Shown piece after piece: positions 1-8,959 of a stretch of DNA of 49,903 nt. The notes under the pieces were generated by a model. The model was not told the origin of the DNA, ran no database searches, and saw only the letters and a list, made by a program, of their open reading frames with translations. Position 1 is the first letter of the stretch. Each line of letters starts with the position of its first letter. The DNA comes from Bacteroidales bacterium. Lineage in GTDB: Bacteria; Bacteroidota; Bacteroidia; Bacteroidales; UBA932. The stretch is taken from the NCBI GenBank assembly GCA_024402115.1, contig JAKSJQ010000012.1, positions 1 to 49,903 of the forward strand, read 5' to 3'. Made by a program: the position numbers and the translations under genes.

Positions 1-653
1 GCACCGCCCGGGATGCTCTGGAGGATAGGAGTCTCAACCTCGAGACAGCCTGCCTCGTTGAAGTACTCGCGCATTGTTGCGATGATCTGTGACCTCTTGA
101 TGAAGGTCTCCTTCACCTGAGGGTTTACGATGAGGTCCACATACCTCTGGCGGTAGCGAAGCTCCGGATCAGAGAATGCGTCGAATACCTTTCCGTCCTG
201 CTCCTTCACGATAGGAAGCACGCGGAGGGACTTGCTGAGGAGGGTGAGTTCCTTTGCATGGATCGAGAGCTGTCCGGTCTTGGTAATGAAGGCGAATCCC
301 TTGATACCGATGACGTCACCGATGTCGAGGAGTTTCTTGAATACCGTGTTGTACATGGTCTTGTCCTCGCCTGGACAGATCTCGTCGCGGTTTACATATA
401 TCTGAATTCTTCCTGTCTCGTCCTGAAGCTCACCGAAGGATGCGGCACCCATGATACGGCGGCTCATAAGGCGGCCGGCGATGCATACGTCCTGGAGGTT
501 CTCCTTCTCAGGATCGAACTCAGCCTTGATGCTGGCAGAGGTCGCATTGACTGGGTAAAGTGGTGCCGGATATGGCTCGATGCCGAGCTCCCTGAGCTTA
601 CCGAGGGCTTCTCTACGCAGGGTTTCCTGCTCGTTGAAAGTCTGTTCCATCAT
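1..653 (-). CDS. lysS: Lysyl-tRNA synthetase, class II (N-terminal part, cut by window edge)
   Basis: This enzyme charges tRNA-Lys with lysine in the cytoplasm using ATP. About 217 N-terminal residues are visible; the gene runs off the left edge, so the class II catalytic core is mostly missing. Residues roughly 55-145 form the OB-fold anticodon-binding domain (for example [20 protein letters not shown]). They are followed by the start of the catalytic domain, with the motif 1 helix ([20 protein letters not shown]) and [12 protein letters not shown]. Two ATG codons lie side by side (653 and 650); either could be the start. A TAACTTTG promoter element sits at 678-671, giving a very short leader. 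It diverges from recJ. I am confident of the family from the OB fold plus motif 1 order; the gene's C-terminal domain cannot be assessed. Confidence 0.93.
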   Translation of the reverse strand, partial: MMEQTFNEQETLRREALGKLRELGIEPYPAPLYPVNATSASIKAEFDPEKENLQDVCIAGRLMSRRIMGAASFGELQDETGRIQIYVNRDEICPGEDKTMYNTVFKKLLDIGDVIGIKGFAFITKTGQLSIHAKELTLLSKSLRVLPIVKEQDGKVFDAFSDPELRYRQRYVDLIVNPQVKETFIKRSQIIATMREYFNEAGCLEVETPILQSIPGG

Positions 654-670
654 TATCTGTTTAAAGCACA

Positions 671-678
671 CAAAGTTA
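671..678 (-). promoter_or_regulatory. lysS promoter, -7 element TAACTTTG
   Basis: The sequence on the minus strand matches the Bacteroidetes -7 consensus TAnnTTTG exactly and lies 17 bases before the first lysS ATG. I see no convincing -33 TTTG at the right distance. This is a prediction from consensus only. Confidence 0.6.
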
Positions 679-695
679 CTACAAATAATTAATTT

Positions 696-728
696 TTTGA
701 GTATTTAGGAACAATTTGAGTATCTTTG
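696..728 (+). promoter_or_regulatory. recJ promoter, TTTG-N21-TATCTTTG
   Basis: A TTTG (-33 type) at 696-699 is followed after 21 bases by TATCTTTG (721-728), matching the Bacteroidetes sigma-factor consensus TTTG / TAnnTTTG. Transcription would be expected to begin around 732-736, that is, at or next to the recJ ATG at 735. Confidence 0.65.
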
Positions 729-734
729 TAGGAT

Positions 735-2468
735 ATGGCTAAGGACAAGAAGTGGGAATTGAAGCCGGCGGCTGACCGCGAGGTCGTGAGCAGGCTTTCT
801 GCTGAACTGGGAATAGACCCCGTATTGGGCGAACTCCTGGTCCAGCGCGGTATCCGTACCTTCCAGGAGGCCAGGGAATTCTTCCGTCCTTCGCTCGACA
901 ATCTCCATGACCCTTTCCTCATGAAGGACATGGACGAGGCTGTCGAGAGAGTGCGCCGCGCTGTCGTCGAGGGTGACAAGATCCTTGTATATGGCGACTA
1001 TGATGTCGACGGAACCACTGCCGTGTCCCTTGTCTACTCCTTCCTCAAGAAACTTACTCCGAAGGTCGATTTCTATGTTCCGGACCGCTATGACGAGGGT
1101 TATGGCGTGTCGTACAAGGGCATAGATTGGGCCGTAGAGAACAAGTTCGACCTGATTATCACGCTCGACTGCGGCATCAAGGCCAACGAGAAGGTGGCGT
1201 ATGCAGGCGAGAGGGGCGTGGACGTGATCATCTGCGACCACCATCTTCCTGAAGATGAACTTCCGAAGGCTGTGGCTGTGCTCGATCCTAAGAGGGAGGA
1301 CTGCCACTATCCTTTCGACGACCTGAGCGGCTGCGGCGTGGGCTTCAAGCTCGTGCAGGCTTATTCCCAGCGCTACGGCATCGCCTTCGACGAACTCAAG
1401 CCACTGCTTGACCTGCTCGTGGTCAGCATCGCGTCAGACCTCGTGAGCGTGACCGGTGAGAACCGTGTTCTCGCGCACTTCGGACTCCGTCAGCTCAACG
1501 AGAATCCTCGCCAGGGACTGCTTGCGATGATCACTCTCTCAGGACTTGACCCATCCCACATCACCATCGACGACATCGTCTTCAAGATCGGTCCACGCAT
1601 CAACGCCGCAGGCCGAATGGAGTCGGGTCGCATCGCCGTGGAGCTCCTCACAGCAACTGATGAGGCAGAGGCGATGCGCATAGGAAACGAGATCAACGAG
1701 CACAACAACGAACGCAAGAACATAGACCGAGAGATAACCCAGGAGGCTCTCGAAATGGTACGCAGCGGCAACTGCCTCTCTGCGAAGAACGCCACGATAG
1801 TGTACAACCCGTCATGGCACAAGGGTGTCGTGGGCATCGTTGCATCACGTCTTGTAGAGGCATTCTATCGTCCTACCGTGGTCTTCACCAAGTCCAACGG
1901 TATGGTGACGGGATCGGCGCGAAGCGTACATGGATTCGACCTCTATGAAGCCATCGAAAGCTGCGCGGACCTCCTCGAGAACTTCGGAGGCCATCTCTAT
2001 GCGGCCGGACTCACCCTTCGGGAGGAGAATCTCGCCGAGTTCTGCAGCAGGATGGAGGCCCATATCGAAGGTAAGATCCTTCCTCGCATGCTGACTCCTG
2101 TCGTAAGCATAGACGCGAGACTCAATTTCTCGCAGATCACCCCTAAGTTCTTCCGCATCCTCAAGCAGTTCCAGCCTTTCGGCCCGGACAACAACGCCCC
2201 TATCTTCGTTACCGAGAACGTCTACGACAACGGCAACGGACGCAAGGTCGGCGCAGAGGGAGGCCACCTCAAGCTGGAGCTCATACAGGAGTCACAGTAC
2301 ACCCAGCCGATATCGGCCATAGCGTTCAACATGTCCGATTACTTCCAATACATAAAGGCTGGTAATCCGGTAGACGTATGTTACTCGATAGTCGAGAACT
2401 ACTACCGTGGAATCGCCAACCTTCAGCTTCGTGTGAAGGACCTCCGCGAGCGCGACGAGGTCATCTAG
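735..2468 (+). CDS. recJ: Single-stranded-DNA-specific exonuclease RecJ
   Basis: RecJ degrades single-stranded DNA 5' to 3' and acts in recombination, mismatch and base-excision repair. The 577-residue length is normal for the family. The DHH phosphoesterase motifs are visible: DYDVDG at residues 88-93 and DHH at 168-170. A GPRINAAGRM segment near residue 295 and the DHHA1 motif GGHLYAAGLTL near residue 420 follow, with the OB-like C-terminal domain after that. The start is set by a promoter element ending seven bases upstream, with no room for an RBS. It ends 12 bp from the convergent amidohydrolase gene, with no terminator hairpin visible between them. Family assignment is secure. Confidence 0.96.
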   Translation: MAKDKKWELKPAADREVVSRLSAELGIDPVLGELLVQRGIRTFQEAREFFRPSLDNLHDPFLMKDMDEAVERVRRAVVEGDKILVYGDYDVDGTTAVSLVYSFLKKLTPKVDFYVPDRYDEGYGVSYKGIDWAVENKFDLIITLDCGIKANEKVAYAGERGVDVIICDHHLPEDELPKAVAVLDPKREDCHYPFDDLSGCGVGFKLVQAYSQRYGIAFDELKPLLDLLVVSIASDLVSVTGENRVLAHFGLRQLNENPRQGLLAMITLSGLDPSHITIDDIVFKIGPRINAAGRMESGRIAVELLTATDEAEAMRIGNEINEHNNERKNIDREITQEALEMVRSGNCLSAKNATIVYNPSWHKGVVGIVASRLVEAFYRPTVVFTKSNGMVTGSARSVHGFDLYEAIESCADLLENFGGHLYAAGLTLREENLAEFCSRMEAHIEGKILPRMLTPVVSIDARLNFSQITPKFFRILKQFQPFGPDNNAPIFVTENVYDNGNGRKVGAEGGHLKLELIQESQYTQPISAIAFNMSDYFQYIKAGNPVDVCYSIVENYYRGIANLQLRVKDLRERDEVI

Positions 2469-2480
2469 AGTTTTCTTTGA

Positions 2481-3710
2481 TCAATATCGTCTGACTGAGG
2501 CGAGGATTTCCTCTTCGCCGGGGACGTGGCGGCCCTGCATGATGATGCGGCCGTCGCAGATGACCGTGTCGATGCAGCTGGTGTCAGCGGCGTACACCCA
2601 GTTGGAGATGAGATTGTGGTTAGGAGTCATCTTCGGATCGTCCAGACGGACGAGAAGGGCGTCCGCGAGCTTACCTTCCTCGATCACTCCGGCGTCGATT
2701 CCGAATGCCTCGGCACCGTTGCGGGTAGCCCAATCGAGCACCTGCTGGGCAGGAAGCAGCTCTGGATCTCCGCTGCTTACCTTTGCGAGGAAAGATGCGA
2801 ACTTCATCTCCTCCCTCATGTCCAGGTTGTTGTTAGACGAGCAGCCGTCCGTTCCGATAGTGACTTTCGCTCCGGCCTTGACCATCGCGTCTGCCCTGAA
2901 TGCTCCTGAACTGAGTTTCATGTTCGAGCATGGGCAGTGGGAGATGGTGACCCCGTGCTTCTTGAGTATCTCGATCTCCTCGTCATCCACATGCACCACG
3001 TGCGCTGCGATCACGTCTGGACCGAGGAAGCCGAGCTTTTCGAGGTAGCGGACAGGAGTGTCGCCGAATTCCTTGATGCTGTTCTGGACCTCCGTCGCGG
3101 TCTCGCTGACATGGATGTGGATCTTCATCCCGAGCTCCCTCGCAGTGTTGGCAGCGAGCATGAGCTGGCCTGCATCGGCGGTATAGATTGCGTGCGGAGC
3201 GGCGGCGAGCTGAATCCTTCCGCTCGTGCGCTCTTTCCAGTTCTTCATGTATGCGACCTTCTCATCGCGGAGCGCAAGGGAGTGGTTGCTCATGAAGGTG
3301 ACTCCAAGCGCGGCGCGGACTCCCATCTCGTCGACGGCGCGTGCGGTCTCGTCTATCTCGAAGTACATGTCCGAGAAGAATACGGTACCGGACTTTATCA
3401 TCTCGAGGATGGCGAGTCTCGAACCGTTGTAGATGTCCTCCGGGGTGAGCTTGTCCTCGTATGGCCAGATATACTCGCTGAGCCACTTGAAGAGCTCCAT
3501 GTCGTCAGCATAGCCGCGAAGCAGGGTCATGGCTGCATGGCCGTGGGTGTTGTAGAACGGCGGGAGAATTGCCATTCCGCTGGCGTCGATCTCGGTCTCC
3601 GCGCTCATGCCCGAACCTGCAGGAGTGATGCTGGAGAAACGGTTGCCCTTGATGAGTATGTCCGATGGCTGTCCTTCGTGGAGGACGTTCCTGATGAGAA
3701 TTTCTGACAT
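2481..3710 (-). CDS. mtaD: Amidohydrolase, MTA/SAH deaminase-like
   Basis: This is a metal-dependent TIM-barrel amidohydrolase of 409 residues. It most resembles the 5-methylthioadenosine/S-adenosylhomocysteine deaminase family, which converts the adenine ring of these by-products to hypoxanthine nucleosides. Metal ligands are visible: HGH at residues 56-58 inside NTHGHAAMTLLRGYADD, a later HIHVSET, the AHVVHVDDEE segment, the SHCPCSNMKL motif, and the Asp of IGTDGCSSNNNLDM. It is the last gene of a leftward operon (metallo-hydrolase, uvrA, kinase-like, this gene), 11 bp after its neighbour. The exact substrate is inferred; guanine or other aminohydrolase activity in the same subfamily is possible. 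Confidence 0.85.
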   Translation of the reverse strand: MSEILIRNVLHEGQPSDILIKGNRFSSITPAGSGMSAETEIDASGMAILPPFYNTHGHAAMTLLRGYADDMELFKWLSEYIWPYEDKLTPEDIYNGSRLAILEMIKSGTVFFSDMYFEIDETARAVDEMGVRAALGVTFMSNHSLALRDEKVAYMKNWKERTSGRIQLAAAPHAIYTADAGQLMLAANTARELGMKIHIHVSETATEVQNSIKEFGDTPVRYLEKLGFLGPDVIAAHVVHVDDEEIEILKKHGVTISHCPCSNMKLSSGAFRADAMVKAGAKVTIGTDGCSSNNNLDMREEMKFASFLAKVSSGDPELLPAQQVLDWATRNGAEAFGIDAGVIEEGKLADALLVRLDDPKMTPNHNLISNWVYAADTSCIDTVICDGRIIMQGRHVPGEEEILASVRRY

Positions 3711-3721
3711 GATGGATTGGG

Positions 3722-4723
3722 TTAAAGAGTCTGACCGCCTACGAATTCCCTCATGATCGAGGTAGGAGGGATGATTCCGATTTCCTTTGGCTGGAGAGCG
3801 ATCACCTTTTCGAGGAGAGAGAGAAGCTCCTGGGCCTTTCCGAATGCAGGAGAGGTCTCCTTGATCTCGTAGAGGAGAGGCTCTGCGTAATATTTCAGAA
3901 CCGGAAGGTCATAGAGCATGGATGAGTTGAATACCATGTCCGCGTTGGCAGCGAACGGGAAGATCCACTTCTTCTCACCGTTGCGTACGCTTGGCCAGCG
4001 AAGTATGGTTGCCTCAGGGCTATGGCCACGGGTGCGGCTGTCGCGGATGATGCGGCGGAGAAGACGCTTGTCGGTGGTCGATCCTTGGTCGGTGTCGCTT
4101 GCCTTGAGGGCAGAGAGGGCAGAGATGTAGACTCTGAAGATCTTGTTCTGATCCACTGCATAGGTGAGGTCAGGGTTGAGGGCATGGATACCCTCCATCA
4201 TGAGTATGTCGTTAGTCTCCAGCTTGAGCATCTTGCCGTTGTACTCCTTCCTTCCCTCGACGAAGTTAAAGGTTGGTATCTCGACCTCCTCTCCGGAAAG
4301 GAGAGCGTTGAGGTGCTTGTTGAGGAGTTCGGTGTCCATGGCGGCGAGACACTCGAAGTCATATTCTCCGTTCTCGTCCTTAGGGGTGAGTTCGCGATCG
4401 ACGAAGTAGTTGTCGAGCTCGATTACCTTAGGGTTGAGCCCGAGAACCTTGCACTGCTGTGCGATGCGCAGTGAGGATGAGGTCTTGCCGCTTGATGACG
4501 GACCTGCCATCATGACTATCTTCTGGCTGCTTCTCCTCCAGAAGATCTCGTCGGCGATCTCGGCGTACTTGCGCTCCTGGCGAGCCTCGCATATATTGAT
4601 GATCTCCGTTGCACGGCCGTCCTTGATTGCCTCGCGGAGGTCGTCGAGATTCTTGATTCCTATCGCTTCGCTCCACTTCTCGTAATCGATCTGAGCTGCC
4701 TCGAGTTTGGTGATGTTTTCCAT
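3722..4723 (-). CDS. Uridine/nucleoside kinase-like P-loop protein, short form
   Basis: The 333-residue protein belongs to the phosphoribulokinase/uridine kinase P-loop family. Walker A is GPSSSGKT at residues 74-81, followed by VIELDNYFVDRELTP, an ELLNKHLNALLSGEEVEIPTF stretch and the MMEGIHALNP segment typical of the nucleoside-kinase-like proteins of Bacteroidetes and Firmicutes. From family knowledge, many Bacteroidetes homologues are about 550 residues and carry an N-terminal TGS/ThrRS-like region. Here only about 65 residues precede the kinase domain, and the uvrA gene ends 25 bp upstream, leaving no room for the missing part. It lies in an operon after uvrA. The substrate is not known; uridine/cytidine kinase is the family label only. 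Confidence 0.78.
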   Translation of the reverse strand: MENITKLEAAQIDYEKWSEAIGIKNLDDLREAIKDGRATEIINICEARQERKYAEIADEIFWRRSSQKIVMMAGPSSSGKTSSSLRIAQQCKVLGLNPKVIELDNYFVDRELTPKDENGEYDFECLAAMDTELLNKHLNALLSGEEVEIPTFNFVEGRKEYNGKMLKLETNDILMMEGIHALNPDLTYAVDQNKIFRVYISALSALKASDTDQGSTTDKRLLRRIIRDSRTRGHSPEATILRWPSVRNGEKKWIFPFAANADMVFNSSMLYDLPVLKYYAEPLLYEIKETSPAFGKAQELLSLLEKVIALQPKEIGIIPPTSIMREFVGGQTL

Positions 4724-4748
4724 GTTATCGTATGTGTTCTTTCTGTTT

Positions 4749-7547
4749 CTATAATAATTCTGCGAGATATGGTCCGGTCACTGATCCGGGATCCTTGGCG
4801 ACCTGTTCAGGCGTGCCCTGGGAGACTATCATTCCGCCTCTCTTTCCTCCTTCCGGGCCGAGGTCGATCAGGTAGTCCACGCTCTTGAGTATGTCGAGGT
4901 TGTGCTCGATGACGATCACGGTGTTACCCTGGTCCACGAGCTGCTGCATCACTCCGAGGAGTATCTTGATGTCCTCGAAATGGAGTCCGGTGGTCGGCTC
5001 GTCCATGATGTAGAGGGTGTTGCCGGTGCCTTTCTTGCCGAGCTCGGCGGCGAGCTTCATTCGCTGGCTCTCTCCTCCGGAAAGCGTGACTGCGGACTGT
5101 CCGAGGCGCACATATCCCAGACCCACGTCCACCATCGCCTTGAGCTTGTCTGCTATCTTCGGGATGTTCCTGAAGAACTCGTAAGCCTCGCTGACAGGCA
5201 TCTCAAGCACGTCGTTGATGCTCTTGCCCTTGTACTTGACGGCGAGGGTGTCGTCCTTGTAACGGCGTCCGCGGCACTCGCTGCAGACCACGTTCACCGA
5301 CGGCAGGAAGTTCATCTCGATGACCTTGATACCTGCACCCTTACACTCCTCGCAGCGGCCTCCGGCGACGTTGAAGGAGAACCTTCCTGCCTTGAATCCG
5401 CGTACCTTGGCGTCAGGGGTGTCCTCGAAGAGGCTGCGAATGTCGTTGAATACTCCAGTGAAGGTGGCAGGGTTGCTCCTCGGTGTCTTTCCGATAGGGG
5501 ACTGGTCGATCTCGATCAGCTTGTCCAGATGCTTCACCCCGTGGATCTCCTCGTAAGGAAGAGGCTTGAGCTTGCTGCGGTAGAACTTGTTCTTGAGTAT
5601 AGGCATCAGGGTCTCGTTGATGAGCGTAGACTTGCCGCTGCCTGAGACTCCGGAGATTCCAATCAGGCAGCCCAAAGGGAAGTCCACGTCCACTGACTTG
5701 AGGTTGTTTCCCGTACAGCCTTTAAGCTGGAGGATGTTTCCGTTGCCTGGCCTGCGCTGCGCAGGAATGTCTATCGAGCATTCTCCCCTTAGATATTTCA
5801 GGGTCAATGATTCGTCTTCTGCGGTAACGCCTTCTTCCGAGTCCGCGGCTTTCCCGCCGTGTGGGGCTTCCATCGCAGCGGATGACGGGCCGTTGTAGCA
5901 TATCCTTCCTCCCTGGGATCCTGCTCCGGGGCCGACGTCGATGAGCCAGTCGGCAGACTGCATGGTCTCGGCGTCATGCTCCACGCCCATCACGGTGTTG
6001 CCCTCGTCACGGAGGCTCTTCAGAGATGCGATGAGCTTGCGGTTGTCCCTCTGGTGGAGACCGATCGAAGGCTCGTCGAGTATGTACAGGACGTTCACCA
6101 GGCGCGAGCCGATCTGGGTGGCGAGCCTGATTCGCTGACTCTCTCCTCCGGAAAGCGAGCCGGTAGGTCTGTCGAGAGAAAGGTATTCAAGTCCAACGTC
6201 GATGAGGAACCTTGTCCTTTCCTTGAGCTCCTTGAGTATGTCGTATGCAATAGTCTTCTCCCTGTTGTCGAACTTGCCGTCGAGCGAACAAATCCACTCG
6301 TGGAGTGTGCTGATCTCCATGGCCGCCACCTCAGAGATGGTCAGGCCGTCGATCTTGAAGTAGCTCGTCTCCTTGTTGAGCCTGGTGCCGCCGCATACCG
6401 GACATACGACCTTTTCCTCGATGTCCTCGACTATTCCGTCGAACGCGACCATCTCCGAGAGCGAGCCTTCTCCCACGCGGAAGAGTTCGTCGGAGCCGTA
6501 GATGATATGGGCGAGCGCCTCCTCCGGAATGTCTGCGATTGGCTCATGGAGAGAGAATCCGTACTTCCTCGAGATTGCGCGTATGATGTCGAACTTGCGG
6601 CTCTCACGCATCTTGCCGATAGGGGCGAGTCCGCCGTCGGCGATGGAGAGGCTCTTGTCTGGAACTATGGTGTCTATGTTCACGTCCACTATCATTCCCA
6701 GTCCCTTGCAGTGAGGACAGTAGCCCTGAGGGGAGTTGAAGGAGAATGAGTGCGGCTCTGGCTGCGGGAGCGAGAGACCGGTATCCGGGCACACGAGGTT
6801 CTTCGAATAGTGTCTTACCTCCGCTGTCTCCATGTCCATCACTGCAACCGATCCCTTACCGAAGTTGAGGGCGGATGCGACGGATTCGCGAACTCTCTTG
6901 ACGTCTCCCTCCTGGGGCTTGAGCCTGTCCACGACGAGGTCCACGAAATGGACCTTGTACCTGTCCAGGGACTCTGTGGTGGCTAGGTCGGTGATCTCGC
7001 CGTCGATGCGGACATGAGTATAGCCGCGCTTGCGAAGCTGGGCGAGGAGTTCCTTGTAATGTCCTTTCCTGCCTCGTACCAGCGGTGCGAGGAGGTAGCA
7101 TTTGCGCCCTGCGTAGCTTTCCATGATGAGGTCCACGATCTGCTCGTCGGTGTATCGGACCATCTCCTTGCCTGTCGCAGGGGAGTAGGCCTTCGATGCC
7201 CTCGCATAGAGGAGCCTCAGGAAATCGTATATCTCGGTGATGGTGCCGACGGTGGAGCGAGGATTGCTTCCCGTAGTCTTCTGCTCGATCGCGATGATAG
7301 GGCTGAGTCCTTCGATGCTCTCGACCTCTGGCTTCTCGAGTATGCCCATGAAGTGCTTCGCGTAGGTGGACAGAGTGTCCATGTACCTGCGCTGGCCTTC
7401 CGCGTATATGGTGTCGAACGCAAGGGACGACTTGCCGCTTCCGCTGAGTCCGGTGATCACGATGAACTCGTTCCTCGGAATGTTGAGCGAGACTCCCTTG
7501 AGGTTGTGGGCCTTCGCCCCGTGTATCTCTATGAACTTGTCACTCAT
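4749..7547 (-). CDS. uvrA: Excinuclease ABC subunit A
   Basis: UvrA is the damage-sensing ATPase of nucleotide excision repair and loads UvrB on lesions. The 932-residue protein has the two ABC modules in order: Walker A GLSGSGKS at 33-40 and a second GVSGSGKST near residue 630. Two ABC signature segments are present (GSLSGGESQRIRLATQIG and VTLSGGESQRMKLAAELG), as are zinc-finger cysteine pairs (CPHCKGLG, CPVCGG, CEECKGAG...CSECRGRRY). A non-conserved acidic stretch (GKAADSEEGVTAEDES) lies just before the second module. The start lies 3 bp after the metallo-hydrolase stop, so the two are co-transcribed. Assignment is secure. Confidence 0.97.
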   Translation of the reverse strand: MSDKFIEIHGAKAHNLKGVSLNIPRNEFIVITGLSGSGKSSLAFDTIYAEGQRRYMDTLSTYAKHFMGILEKPEVESIEGLSPIIAIEQKTTGSNPRSTVGTITEIYDFLRLLYARASKAYSPATGKEMVRYTDEQIVDLIMESYAGRKCYLLAPLVRGRKGHYKELLAQLRKRGYTHVRIDGEITDLATTESLDRYKVHFVDLVVDRLKPQEGDVKRVRESVASALNFGKGSVAVMDMETAEVRHYSKNLVCPDTGLSLPQPEPHSFSFNSPQGYCPHCKGLGMIVDVNIDTIVPDKSLSIADGGLAPIGKMRESRKFDIIRAISRKYGFSLHEPIADIPEEALAHIIYGSDELFRVGEGSLSEMVAFDGIVEDIEEKVVCPVCGGTRLNKETSYFKIDGLTISEVAAMEISTLHEWICSLDGKFDNREKTIAYDILKELKERTRFLIDVGLEYLSLDRPTGSLSGGESQRIRLATQIGSRLVNVLYILDEPSIGLHQRDNRKLIASLKSLRDEGNTVMGVEHDAETMQSADWLIDVGPGAGSQGGRICYNGPSSAAMEAPHGGKAADSEEGVTAEDESLTLKYLRGECSIDIPAQRRPGNGNILQLKGCTGNNLKSVDVDFPLGCLIGISGVSGSGKSTLINETLMPILKNKFYRSKLKPLPYEEIHGVKHLDKLIEIDQSPIGKTPRSNPATFTGVFNDIRSLFEDTPDAKVRGFKAGRFSFNVAGGRCEECKGAGIKVIEMNFLPSVNVVCSECRGRRYKDDTLAVKYKGKSINDVLEMPVSEAYEFFRNIPKIADKLKAMVDVGLGYVRLGQSAVTLSGGESQRMKLAAELGKKGTGNTLYIMDEPTTGLHFEDIKILLGVMQQLVDQGNTVIVIEHNLDILKSVDYLIDLGPEGGKRGGMIVSQGTPEQVAKDPGSVTGPYLAELL

Positions 7548-7550
7548 CTC

Positions 7551-8216
7551 CTATTCTTCTTCGTACGGCTCATTGAAGGGCTGGAGGAAAGGATTCTTGG
7601 TCCTTTCGTCAGCGATGGTGGTGTATGGGCCGTGGCCGGGGAGCACGTCGACGTCCCCGTCTATCTGCATGAGCTTCTCGAGGAGGCTGCGGATGATCGC
7701 ATCGTAGTCTCCTCCGGGCATGTCCGTGCGTCCAATGCTTCCTGCAAAGAGGGTGTCTCCGGTGAGAATGAGCTTGGCCTTTTCTTCATACCAGCACACT
7801 CCTCCGGGGGTGTGGCCCGGGGTTGCGATGACCTTGAAGTTCATGTCTCCCACGCTGACGATCTCACCGTCCGCGATGTCGACGGTCTCGAAGCTGCAAT
7901 CCGGCTTCGGAAGGCCGAAGAGAGCTGCGGACTGTCCCTGTGCGGCGACGAGTTCCTTCTCCTGCGGTGCCATATAGACAGGGATGCCGTAGTCCTTCAC
8001 GAGCTCGGCCACTCCGTAGATGTGGTCAAAATGGCCATGGGTCAGGAAGATCTTCTCGGGTGTGAGACCTTCTTCCCTGAAATGGTCATAGAGTTCGGCT
8101 TTCTCTTCCTTGTCGATGAATCCCGGGTCCACTACGACGCACTTTCCTGCGGCGTCCCAGAGGACTATGCAATTCGACTGGAAATCGTTGAAACGGTATA
8201 TTCTGGCTCCCTTCAT
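7551..8216 (-). CDS. Metallo-beta-lactamase fold hydrolase (glyoxalase II-like)
   Basis: This is a soluble 221-residue member of the metallo-beta-lactamase superfamily, similar to hydroxyacylglutathione hydrolase-type proteins. The metal-binding motif THGHFDH lies at residues 59-65, followed by GHTPGGVCW, TGDTLFAGSIGRTDMPGGD and a final LPGHGP, the expected set of ligands. I chose the ATG at 8216 (MKGARIYRF...). A longer frame reaching 8282 would run through the promoter region, and its first 22 residues do not look coding. It is the first gene of the uvrA operon. The true thioester or other substrate is not shown by the sequence. Confidence 0.85.
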   Translation of the reverse strand: MKGARIYRFNDFQSNCIVLWDAAGKCVVVDPGFIDKEEKAELYDHFREEGLTPEKIFLTHGHFDHIYGVAELVKDYGIPVYMAPQEKELVAAQGQSAALFGLPKPDCSFETVDIADGEIVSVGDMNFKVIATPGHTPGGVCWYEEKAKLILTGDTLFAGSIGRTDMPGGDYDAIIRSLLEKLMQIDGDVDVLPGHGPYTTIADERTKNPFLQPFNEPYEEE

Positions 8217-8238
8217 ATCTGCTTGGACTTGTTTACTG

Positions 8239-8246
8239 CAAAAATA
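8239..8246 (-). promoter_or_regulatory. Promoter of the metallo-hydrolase/uvrA operon, TATTTTTG
   Basis: The minus-strand sequence matches TAnnTTTG and lies 22 bases before the chosen ATG at 8216. It is back to back with the plus-strand element at 8261-8268, and this supports the shorter start of the hydrolase gene. Confidence 0.6.
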
Positions 8247-8260
8247 CGAAATAGTTTTAC

Positions 8261-8268
8261 TATTTTTG
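8261..8268 (+). promoter_or_regulatory. Promoter of the deoxynucleoside kinase gene, TATTTTTG
   Basis: This is an exact TAnnTTTG match 22 bases before the ATG at 8291. The two divergent elements are separated by 14 bases, so the two transcription start zones lie either side of a shared AT-rich core. Confidence 0.6.
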
Positions 8269-8290
8269 CCGAATTGATACAATAGAAATC

Positions 8291-8911
8291 ATGCACGTAG
8301 CAATTGCAGGTAACATCGGCAGCGGCAAGACGACGCTCACCAAGATGCTCGCAGCCCATTACGGCTGGACTCCGAAGTTCGAGTCTGTGGACTACAATCC
8401 GTATCTCTCTGATTTTTACGAGGATATGGAAAGGTGGTCTTTCAATCTCCAGATCTACTTCCTCAACAAGCGCTTCAAGGATGTCGTTGACATCGCGAAG
8501 AGCAGCGAGGTCATCATCCAGGACAGGACCATATACGAGGATGCACGCATCTTCGCACCCAACCTCCACGGCATGGGCCTGATGACCACCAGGGACTTCG
8601 AGAACTATTCGGATCTCTTCGACCTGATGATGTCCCTTGTCAATCCGCCTGACCTGATGATCTATCTTCGCTCGTCAATCCCGAACATCGTGGCGCAGAT
8701 TCAGAAGCGCGGCCGCGAGTACGAGAAGAGTATCAGGATCGACTATCTCACTGGACTCAACGAGAGATATGAGAACTGGGTGAAGGACTACAAGGGCAGG
8801 CTCCTCATCCTCGATGTCGACAGGATCAAGTTCGAGAACCGTCCTGAGGATTTCCAGGAGGTTTGCGACAAGATTGACGCGGAACTCTTCGGCCTTTTCC
8901 CTCAAGAGTAG
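8291..8911 (+). CDS. Deoxynucleoside kinase
   Basis: The 206-residue cytosolic protein belongs to the deoxyadenosine/deoxyguanosine kinase family, which phosphorylates salvaged deoxynucleosides. Visible motifs are the P-loop GNIGSGKT at residues 7-14, the substrate-side DYNPYLSDFYEDMERWSF segment at about 34-51, and QDRTIYED at about 77-84, which corresponds to the family's DRS-type catalytic region. An arginine-rich LID (QKRGREYEKS) lies near residue 139. The start follows a promoter element. The acyl-CoA ligase gene begins 48 bp downstream with no obvious promoter and may be co-transcribed. Base preference (dA, dG or dC) cannot be read from sequence. Confidence 0.9.
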   Translation: MHVAIAGNIGSGKTTLTKMLAAHYGWTPKFESVDYNPYLSDFYEDMERWSFNLQIYFLNKRFKDVVDIAKSSEVIIQDRTIYEDARIFAPNLHGMGLMTTRDFENYSDLFDLMMSLVNPPDLMIYLRSSIPNIVAQIQKRGREYEKSIRIDYLTGLNERYENWVKDYKGRLLILDVDRIKFENRPEDFQEVCDKIDAELFGLFPQE

Positions 8912-8959
8912 GCGTGCCAACAGGAATACACAACATTATTATCAAAAACAGACAATAAG

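Noticed and set aside
8217..8282. An N-terminal extension of the metallo-hydrolase by 22 codons
   Set aside because: It covers a consensus promoter element and has no family match; the ATG at 8216 is a better start.
7014..8285. A 423-codon plus-strand frame across uvrA and the metallo-hydrolase
   Set aside because: It runs antisense through two conserved genes and the divergent promoter, with no protein family resemblance.
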